A DNA stretch of 64,000 bases from assembly GCF_036409155.1 (NCBI RefSeq), contig NZ_JAZGLW010000001.1, positions 186,001 to 250,000 on the forward strand, in the 5' to 3' direction. The first letter of the stretch is position 1, and each line of letters starts with the position of its first letter. Below are positions 58,029 to 64,000 of the stretch, piece after piece. The notes under the pieces were generated by a model. It was not told where the DNA came from and searched no databases. It saw only the letters and a list, made by a program, of their open reading frames with translations. Both the position numbers and the translations under genes were made by a program. Source of the DNA: Mycobacterium sp. 050128. GTDB lineage: Bacteria > Actinomycetota > Actinomycetes > Mycobacteriales > Mycobacteriaceae.

Positions 58029-59450
58029 ATGCCGGACTGCGCAGCCACGCGAGACCACGCAATAGTGATAGGCGCGAGCATCGCGGGTTTGTGCGCCGCC
58101 CGGGTGCTTGCTGACTGGTATTCGCAGGTCAGCGTCTATGAGCGCGATGAACTGCCGAGCACCCCGGCAAATCGCGCGACGATTCCGCAGGACCGGCATC
58201 TGCATCTGCTGATGGCGCGCGGGGCCCACGAATTCGACTCGTTGTTCCCGGGTCTGCTCAAGGACATGGTGGCCGCGGGTGTGCCGATGCTGGAAAACCG
58301 CCCGGACTGCATCCACCTGGGCGCGGCGGGCCATGTCCTCGGGACGGGCCACACGCTGCGCGACGAATTCACCGCATACGTGCCCAGCCGGCCACATCTC
58401 GAGTGGCAGTTGCGCAGCCGCGTCCGCGACATCGACAACGTCACGATCCTGCGCCGATCCGTCGCCGAACCGCGGTTCGACCCGGCGCGACAGCGGGTGA
58501 CCGGTGTGGTGCTGGACCCCAAGGACGAGGTCGGCGGCGAGCCGGAATTCGTGCCTGCCGATCTGGTGGTCGACGCGGCGGGCCGGGGCACCCGGCTGCC
58601 GGTGTGGTTGACGCAGTGGGGATACGAGCGGCCCATCGAGGAGACCCTGGACATCGGCATCAACTACGCCAGTCACCAGTTCCGCATCCCCGAGGGATTG
58701 ATCCCGGAGAAGGTGGTGGTGGCGGGCGCCTCCCACGACCAGTCGTTGGGGATGGGCATGCTGTGCTACGAGGACGGCACCTGGGTGCTGACCACCTTCG
58801 GGGTGGCCGGCGCGAAGCCGCCGACGACGTTCCCGGAAATGGTCGCGCTGGCCATCGAGCTGCTCCCGGCGCACTTCACCGAGGCGCTGACCCACGCCAA
58901 ACCGCTTGGTGCACCGGCGTTTCACGCCTTTCCGACCAGCAGATGGCGCCGCTATGACAAGCTGGACCGCTTCCCGGCCGGCATCATCCCGTTGGGCGAC
59001 GCCGTGGCCAGCTTCAATCCCACCTTCGGGCAGGGCATGACGATGACGTCGCTGCAGGCCGGTCATCTGCGGCGGGCATTGCGGTCCGCGGACGAAGACC
59101 TGGCCGGCGAGCTCAGCCGGGCGACCGCCAAGACGACTTATCCGGTGTGGACGATGAACGCGATCGGCGACGTCGCTTTTCACCACGCCGGCGCCAATGC
59201 TCCGATCCCCTGGTGGTGGCGGCCGTCGGGAGCGCTGTTCGACCAATTCCTCGGAGCCGCCGAGACCGAACCCGTTCTCGCCGAATGGTTTTTGCGCCGA
59301 TTCTCGCTGCTCGACAGCCTCTATATGGTTCCACCGCCGCGGATCGTCGGCCGGACCATCGCGCACAACCTACGGCTGTGGCTGCGCGAGCGCCGCGAGG
59401 CGCGTCAGGCCGCCAAGGGTCGGGCCGTCACAAGCCTACGGTCGCCCTGA
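58029..59450 (+). CDS. FAD-dependent monooxygenase-like protein, Rv3254 ortholog
   Basis: A 473-residue flavoprotein with a GxSxAG dinucleotide motif (VIGASIAGLCAARVLAD), the middle strand of the hydroxylase fold (LVVDAAGRGTRLP) and the second FAD element GIIPLGDAVASFNPTFGQGMTMT. This matches aromatic hydroxylase or geranylgeranyl-reductase-like proteins. The substrate is unknown. Its 3' end overlaps manA on the other strand by 23 bases. Confidence 0.88.
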   Translation: MPDCAATRDHAIVIGASIAGLCAARVLADWYSQVSVYERDELPSTPANRATIPQDRHLHLLMARGAHEFDSLFPGLLKDMVAAGVPMLENRPDCIHLGAAGHVLGTGHTLRDEFTAYVPSRPHLEWQLRSRVRDIDNVTILRRSVAEPRFDPARQRVTGVVLDPKDEVGGEPEFVPADLVVDAAGRGTRLPVWLTQWGYERPIEETLDIGINYASHQFRIPEGLIPEKVVVAGASHDQSLGMGMLCYEDGTWVLTTFGVAGAKPPTTFPEMVALAIELLPAHFTEALTHAKPLGAPAFHAFPTSRWRRYDKLDRFPAGIIPLGDAVASFNPTFGQGMTMTSLQAGHLRRALRSADEDLAGELSRATAKTTYPVWTMNAIGDVAFHHAGANAPIPWWWRPSGALFDQFLGAAETEPVLAEWFLRRFSLLDSLYMVPPPRIVGRTIAHNLRLWLRERREARQAAKGRAVTSLRSP

Positions 59451-60654
59451 ACAACTTGGCCGGCTGGTGCGCGACCAGCCCCACCGGTCCGTCGTCGGCC
59501 GCGACCCATGCCGCCATCCCGCGCTCCAGCACCAGTGACCCGGATTTGCCGTGCACGACCGCGGAACCCTCGGCGCACAACAGGATCTGCGGACCGTCAT
59601 GGTTTGGTGACGCGTCGACCTCGTGGCCGAGGTGTTCGCCCTCGAGGGTCAGCAGTGCCACCGCGAACTCGTCGGCCGGGGTGTCGTAGACAAGCCCCAG
59701 GCCCTCGCGGTGCACGGACGGCCGCAGCTGCGCCTCGGCGGTGGGTGCGAAGTCCAGCACCCGCAGCAACTCGGGCACGTCGACGTGCTTGGGGGTCAGC
59801 CCGCCGCGTAACACGTTGTCGGAGTTCGCCATTACCTCGATCGCGAACCCGCGCAGATAGGTGTGCAGGTTGCCGGCCGGGATGTAGAGCGCCTCGCCCG
59901 CGACCAGAGTGATCCGGTTGAGCAACAACGACGCCAGCACTCCGGCGTCCCCGGGGTAGCGTTCGCCGAGTTCGAGCACCGCCTTGGCCTCGGCCGCGAA
60001 TTCCGTTGCGCCGGAACTGACGTACTGGATGGCGCCGTCGATCACCGCGGACACCAGCACGTCGATGTCGGGCTGCGGTGCGGTGATCCAGGTGGTGAAC
60101 AGCGCGCGTAGACCGTCGGCGTCGGACTGGTCGTGCAGCAATTCGATGTAGGGGTCGAGGTCGGTGACGGCCAGCGCCCGCAGCAACTCGATGGTGACCG
60201 CGGCCTGGCGGAATCCGGCGAGTGCCTCGAATGAGTGCAGAGCCACCAACAATTCGGGCTTGTGCGACGTGTCGCGGTAGTTGCGGACCGGCGACGCCAC
60301 CGGAATGCCCAACTTTTCCTCGCGCAGGTAGCCCTCGATTGCCTGTTCGGCGCTGGGATGGGCCTGCAGCGACAGCGGTTCGTCGGCGGCGAGCACCTTG
60401 ACCAGGAACGGCAGCACGTCGCCGAACCGTTCGCGCGAGGCGGAGCCGAGCTGTCCTTCCGGATCGGCGGTCACCGCCTCCAGCAAGGAGAGTTCGCCAT
60501 GCTCGGTTTCCAGGAAGGCTGGATCCCCCGGATGCGCGCCGAACCAGAGCTCGGCCTCGGGGTGGGCCGCGGGCACTGGACGCCCGGTGAATTCTGCGAT
60601 GGCCGTACGCGACCCCCATGCGTACGTCCGTATCGCACCGCGAAGCAGTTCCAC
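59428..60654 (-). CDS. manA: Mannose-6-phosphate isomerase (type I), Rv3255c ortholog
   Basis: A 408-residue zinc enzyme interconverting fructose-6-phosphate and mannose-6-phosphate, feeding GDP-mannose for lipomannan and PIM synthesis. Zinc ligands appear in SLQAHPSAEQA and TSHKPELLVALHSFEAL, and the catalytic region is NLHTYLRGFAIEVMANSDNVLRGGLTPKHVDV. It is the last gene of the manB-Rv3256c-manA unit. Confidence 0.94.
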   Translation of the reverse strand: MELLRGAIRTYAWGSRTAIAEFTGRPVPAAHPEAELWFGAHPGDPAFLETEHGELSLLEAVTADPEGQLGSASRERFGDVLPFLVKVLAADEPLSLQAHPSAEQAIEGYLREEKLGIPVASPVRNYRDTSHKPELLVALHSFEALAGFRQAAVTIELLRALAVTDLDPYIELLHDQSDADGLRALFTTWITAPQPDIDVLVSAVIDGAIQYVSSGATEFAAEAKAVLELGERYPGDAGVLASLLLNRITLVAGEALYIPAGNLHTYLRGFAIEVMANSDNVLRGGLTPKHVDVPELLRVLDFAPTAEAQLRPSVHREGLGLVYDTPADEFAVALLTLEGEHLGHEVDASPNHDGPQILLCAEGSAVVHGKSGSLVLERGMAAWVAADDGPVGLVAHQPAKLFRATVGL

Positions 60655-60662
60655 TTGTCTAT

Positions 60663-61775
60663 CTATCCCCGCACCAGTCGTAAGTAAACGGCAGCCATCT
60701 CCAGCCGAACGGCCAATACTGCCAGTTGCTGTTCGGGGCGGGCCGCGCCTCCCGGGGCCACCGCCCCGACCAGGCCGCCGGACCCGCCCACGCCGCCGGG
60801 TGCTTCGGGCACGTCGTGCGCCGCGATCAGGTACACCTCGTCCAGCCCGGCCACCCGAGCGGCCAACACTGTCCGGTCGCCGGCCAGCGTGAACGCCAGC
60901 ACCCGCATCCGCTCGGGCAGCGGCCCGTCGATTTGTTCGTCGTGAAAGAGCGCATCCACCGACGGGGGGCCATCACCGAAATGGACGGGCTCGCGCAGCG
61001 CCACCACCGCATCGGCCAGCCCGGTGGCGGCGACCACCTGGTGCGCGATCCGCAGTAGCTGCGAACTGCCATGCCGGGCCAGCGCCAGCGTCGCGGGAGA
61101 GTCACCTGCCAGTGCCACCGGGTGGTGCGACAAGCGCGCGGCGATGATCTTGGCCGGGTTGGTGAATACGTCACGGCTCGCGCTGTTGCGCAGCGCTTCG
61201 GCGTCCAGCTCGTCGGCGAGCGCCGGCAGATCGATGTCCAGTCGCGGGTCCACGGTATGCAGCGTCGCCAAGCCGGCGGCCAGGTACCGGCACAGGCCGA
61301 ACTCGTCGGGAAACCGCAACCGTGGGGCGAGCACCGCGGCGCGGCCGGCCGTGGTGTCGCGCAGCGGACCTTCGTACGGCGCGACGACGGCAATTCGCGC
61401 ACCGCGGCGCACCCCGGTCGCGGCGGCTCCGACGAGAGCCGGGTCGCCGGGGTCGTCGCCGGCGACGATCAGCACGTCGAGCGGGCCTATCCACGGCGGG
61501 GCCTCCCCGACGATTGCGATCGGCGCGGACGCCGCGCCGCCCTGCGTCGCGGCCAGCATCGCCCCGGCCGTCTCGGCGGTGCCCTGCCCGGCCACCCAGA
61601 TCACGCTGCGTGGCCGGTCGCCGGTGCGCAGCGAGTCCAGCTCACCTTCCTCGACCGCGGCGGCAATGGCGCGCACCTGCGCACCGGCCGAGGAGGCGGA
61701 CCGCAACAGGCCCCGCCGGTCGGCGGCGATCAGGCCGTCGGTGTCTTCGAGATCGATCGCCCGGGTGACGTTCAC
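60663..61775 (-). CDS. SIS-domain phosphosugar isomerase-like protein, Rv3256c ortholog
   Basis: A 370-residue protein with an N-terminal sugar-isomerase (SIS)-like fold (PRSVIWVAGQGTAETAGAML, VLIVAGDDPGDPALVGAAATGVRRGARIAVVAP) and a C-terminal domain resembling bifunctional phosphoglucose/phosphomannose isomerases. The catalytic residues are not clear, so it may be a regulatory or degenerate member. It overlaps manB by four bases and lies between the two mannose-metabolism genes. Confidence 0.85.
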   Translation of the reverse strand: MNVTRAIDLEDTDGLIAADRRGLLRSASSAGAQVRAIAAAVEEGELDSLRTGDRPRSVIWVAGQGTAETAGAMLAATQGGAASAPIAIVGEAPPWIGPLDVLIVAGDDPGDPALVGAAATGVRRGARIAVVAPYEGPLRDTTAGRAAVLAPRLRFPDEFGLCRYLAAGLATLHTVDPRLDIDLPALADELDAEALRNSASRDVFTNPAKIIAARLSHHPVALAGDSPATLALARHGSSQLLRIAHQVVAATGLADAVVALREPVHFGDGPPSVDALFHDEQIDGPLPERMRVLAFTLAGDRTVLAARVAGLDEVYLIAAHDVPEAPGGVGGSGGLVGAVAPGGAARPEQQLAVLAVRLEMAAVYLRLVRG

Positions 61776-63169
61776 GGCACACTCTCATTGCGCTGCACCT
61801 GGCCGGCGATTCCGGCGCTGATCTCGGCGACCATCGCCTCGACGTCCTCGGTGGTGCGGCCCTCCGCGTTCAGTCGCAACAACGGCTCGGTGTTGGAGGT
61901 GCGCAGGTTGAACCAGCTGCCGTCGCCCAGATCCACCGTCACCCCGTCCATGTGGTCGATGGAGTGGATCCGGCTGCCGAACGACTTCAACACGGCGTCC
62001 ACGCACTGCGCGGCGTCGGCCACCTTGAAATTGATCTCACCGGACGCCTCGTAACGCTGATAGTCCGCGGTCAGCTCGGACAGCGGCCGGTCCTGCTCGC
62101 CGAGCGCGGCCAGTACATACAGCGCGGCCAGCATCCCTGAGTCGGCGCCCCAGAAATCACGGAAGTAATAGTGCGCGGAATGCTCGCCGCCGAAGATCGC
62201 ACCGGTTTCGGCCATCAGCGCCTTGATATAGGAGTGTCCGACCCGCGAGCGCAACGGAGTACCGCCGCGCTCGGCGACCAGCTCGGGCACCGCCCGCGAC
62301 GTGATCAGATTGTGGATGACGGTGGCGCCGATTTCCCGGCCGATCTCGCGCGCGGCAACCAGGCTCGTCACCGTCGACGGAGAAACCGGCATCCCGCGCT
62401 CGTCGATCACGAAGCACCGGTCGGCGTCGCCGTCGAAGGCCAATCCGATGTCGGCGCCGGTTTCGCGGACGTAGAACTGCAGATCCAGCAGGTTAGCCGC
62501 GTCCAGCGGGTTGGCCTCGTGATTCGGAAACGACCCGTCGAGCTCGAAATACAACGGCAACAACGTGATCGAGTCGATCGGGCCGAGCACCGACGGTGCG
62601 GTATGACCGGCCATGCCGTTGCCGGCGTCGACCGCCACCCGCAGCGGCCGTAAGCCGGACGTCGCCACCAGGGACCGCAGGAACTCGCCGTAGTCGGAGA
62701 GCACATCGCGGTCGGTGCTGGTCCCCGGCTTCCCGTCGTAGTCGGCGACTCCGGCGATCACGTGTTCGGAGATCACTTTCAGCCCGGTCTCCGCACCGAC
62801 CGGTTTCGCGCCGGCCCGGCAGAGCTTGATGCCGTTGTAAGCGGCGGGGTTGTGGCTGGCGGTGAATATCGCGCCGGGGCAATCGAGTGACCCCGAGGCG
62901 AAATACAGCTGGTCGGTGGAGGCCAACCCGATCCGCACCACGTCCAGGCCCTGGTTGGTCACCCCGGCCGCGAAGGCAGCGGCGAGCGACGGCGAGCTAT
63001 CGCGCATGTCGTGTCCGATCACCACGCGTTGCGCGCCCTCGCCGCGCATCAACGCGGCGAACGCTGCCCCGACATCGGCGACCAGCGACTCGTCGATCTC
63101 TTCGCCGACCAGCCCACGGATGTCATAAGCCTTGATGACACGGTGGACAGTCGCGGCGGGCCGAGACAT
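61772..63169 (-). CDS. manB: Phosphomannomutase/phosphoglucomutase, Rv3257c ortholog
   Basis: A 465-residue alpha-D-phosphohexomutase converting mannose-6-phosphate to mannose-1-phosphate. The phosphoserine is in IFTASHNPAAYNG, the metal loop is FDGDADRCFVID, the sugar-binding loop is GGEHSAHYYF, and the phosphate-binding loop is RTSNTEPLLRLN. AAGGAGG precedes the ATG. With manA it supplies GDP-mannose for the envelope. Confidence 0.95.
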   Translation of the reverse strand: MSRPAATVHRVIKAYDIRGLVGEEIDESLVADVGAAFAALMRGEGAQRVVIGHDMRDSSPSLAAAFAAGVTNQGLDVVRIGLASTDQLYFASGSLDCPGAIFTASHNPAAYNGIKLCRAGAKPVGAETGLKVISEHVIAGVADYDGKPGTSTDRDVLSDYGEFLRSLVATSGLRPLRVAVDAGNGMAGHTAPSVLGPIDSITLLPLYFELDGSFPNHEANPLDAANLLDLQFYVRETGADIGLAFDGDADRCFVIDERGMPVSPSTVTSLVAAREIGREIGATVIHNLITSRAVPELVAERGGTPLRSRVGHSYIKALMAETGAIFGGEHSAHYYFRDFWGADSGMLAALYVLAALGEQDRPLSELTADYQRYEASGEINFKVADAAQCVDAVLKSFGSRIHSIDHMDGVTVDLGDGSWFNLRTSNTEPLLRLNAEGRTTEDVEAMVAEISAGIAGQVQRNESVP

Positions 63170-63235
63170 GCGGGCCTCCTTGACGCCATGGATTGATTTG
63201 CCTCTTGGCGTCAGCCTATCGGCCCGAGCGGTCCC

Positions 63236-63718
63236 CTAGTCGGACGGATCGGGCAACACCCGCAGATGCCCGCGACGGCGACCGGACCGTTTATCCGGCG
63301 GCGCGAACAGATGGCTGCTCGGCGCGGTGGCCTGGGCTCCGGTGTGGTGCAGATGCGGTTCGGCGGAGACATTTCCCGCTCGCGCGGGGAAGCCGTTCAA
63401 CGGCATGCCGGTGCCGCCGGCGTGCGGCAAGGACGCCGCTGCCGCACCGCCTTCGCGCACGGCGTCGGCAAGCGCGACCAAGTCGTCTTCATCGGGATTC
63501 GTGGGCTCCGAATTCAGGGGGCCGGCATGGCGCACGAGATCCCAGCCGCGGGGGGCCGTGATGCGGCCGGCGTGGCCGACGCACAGGTCCCACGAATGCG
63601 GTTCGCGCGCGGTCGCGAGCGGGCCTACCACTGCCGTCGAGTCCGAATAGACGAACGTCAAGGTCGCCACGGCGTAATGCGGGCACCCTGGCCGGCAGCA
63701 GCGACGGGGAACGTTCAC
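63236..63718 (-). CDS. DUF3499 family protein, Rv3258c ortholog
   Basis: A 160-residue protein starting at GTG 63718. It opens with a cysteine-rich zinc-type motif (CCRPGCPHYAVATLTFVYSD) and a later C-x-H pair (HSWDLCVGHAGRITAPRGWDLVRH), typical of DUF3499. The C-terminus is low-complexity. The function is unknown. It lies upstream of manB on the same strand. Confidence 0.88.
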   Translation of the reverse strand: MNVPRRCCRPGCPHYAVATLTFVYSDSTAVVGPLATAREPHSWDLCVGHAGRITAPRGWDLVRHAGPLNSEPTNPDEDDLVALADAVREGGAAAASLPHAGGTGMPLNGFPARAGNVSAEPHLHHTGAQATAPSSHLFAPPDKRSGRRRGHLRVLPDPSD

Positions 63719-63807
63719 GTCGGAAAGGCTATCGTGGACAAACGCCACCGAAGCGCCGGACACGCGCATCCGTTCGTGCCACGATGTCCAACCGTTACCA
63801 TCGGCGC

Positions 63808-64000
63808 GTGGGTGATTCGCGCAGTTTCCCGCGCAACGGACGGCCGTCGGGCCGAACGCCTGGGCACCGGGCAACTCGGCGCGGGCGCGATATGCGCGGT
63901 CCTTTGCTGCCGCCGACGGTGCCGGGGTGGCGCAGCCGGGCCGAGCGATTCGACATGGCGGTGCTCGAGGCCTACGAACCCATCGAGCGGCGCTGGCAAT
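63808..64000 (+). CDS. Metallopeptidase-family protein, Rv3259 ortholog, 3' truncated
   Basis: Only the first 64 codons are present; the frame is open to the window end. The start is GTG 63808 (VGDSRSFPRNGRPSGRTP) or ATG 63784, in frame and eight codons earlier. An Arg-rich N-terminus leads to LLPPTVPGWRSRAERFDMAVLEAYEPIERRW, which matches the opening of the actinobacterial metallopeptidase family conserved next to DUF3499. The catalytic HExxH part lies outside the window. Confidence 0.75.
   Translation, partial: MGDSRSFPRNGRPSGRTPGHRATRRGRDMRGPLLPPTVPGWRSRAERFDMAVLEAYEPIERRWQ

Noticed and set aside
57987..59366. Long minus-strand frame (459 codons) opposite the FAD monooxygenase-like gene
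   Set aside because: Antisense to a gene with clear FAD motifs; no motif of its own.

Overview
The window is high-GC DNA from a Mycobacterium, probably a slow grower. About two thirds of it (roughly 10.6-13.7 kb and 31.0-64 kb) follows, gene by gene, the order I know for M. tuberculosis Rv3226c to Rv3259: SOS peptidase, aroA, rsgA, desA3 and its reductase, ppk2, tgs3, kefB, secA1, hpf, comF, lpqB-mtrB-mtrA-tmk-sahH, the alkB-rubA-rubB-TetR alkane operon, an amino-acid permease, manA and manB. An MspA-type porin gene and a long accessory stretch argue against the M. tuberculosis complex itself. I saw no tRNA, rRNA, CRISPR array, transposase or integrase.

Layout. 0-10.6 kb: lipid/sterol-type oxidative genes. 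They include a tight four-gene operon (metallo-beta-lactamase-fold alkylsulfatase-like protein, SDR, sulfotransferase, zinc alcohol dehydrogenase) divergent from an SDR-TetR pair, then two small secreted proteins, a 3-hydroxyacyl-CoA dehydrogenase, an MspA-like porin and a DUF222/HNH (13E12-type) gene. 10.6-13.7 kb: core genes. 13.7-31.0 kb: an accessory insertion between rsgA and desA3. It starts with an HxlR regulator and a thiolase, continues with cargo modules separated by extra copies of the thiolase 3' end, then Met-rich/metal-linked proteins, a VIT1-type transporter, a molybdopterin oxidoreductase, a PAS-ANTAR regulator, an EspB/EspK-like pair and a DUF5134 gene behind a RicR/CsoR-type copper operator. 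31.0-64 kb: core genes, with one local replacement at 40.2-42.6 kb (HD-domain LuxR regulator plus a hypothetical).

The most unusual structure is at 15.25-20.43 kb. The thiolase reading frame is complete, but its last ~230 nt differ from the usual mycobacterial form. Three further pieces of thiolase 3' end (219, 104 and 219 nt) lie downstream, separated by cargo: TetR + limonene-epoxide-hydrolase-like; an unknown protein; P450 + small membrane protein + TetR. The full-length tail copies all start at the same 17-bp sequence. This looks like repeated integration at, or recombination through, the 3' end of a protein-coding gene, with no recombinase visible nearby.

Many promoters carry clear palindromes: the sulfotransferase/SDR divergent promoter, the cargo TetR genes, the molybdopterin oxidoreductase, DUF5134, desA3, the desA3 reductase and alkB. 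Functionally the window combines envelope and lipid work (DesA3 desaturation, Tgs3 acyl transfer, mannose activation by ManA/ManB, MtrAB-LpqB envelope signalling, SecA1 export) with an accessory set for oxidation of hydrophobic molecules (P450, epoxide hydrolase, thiolase, AlkB).
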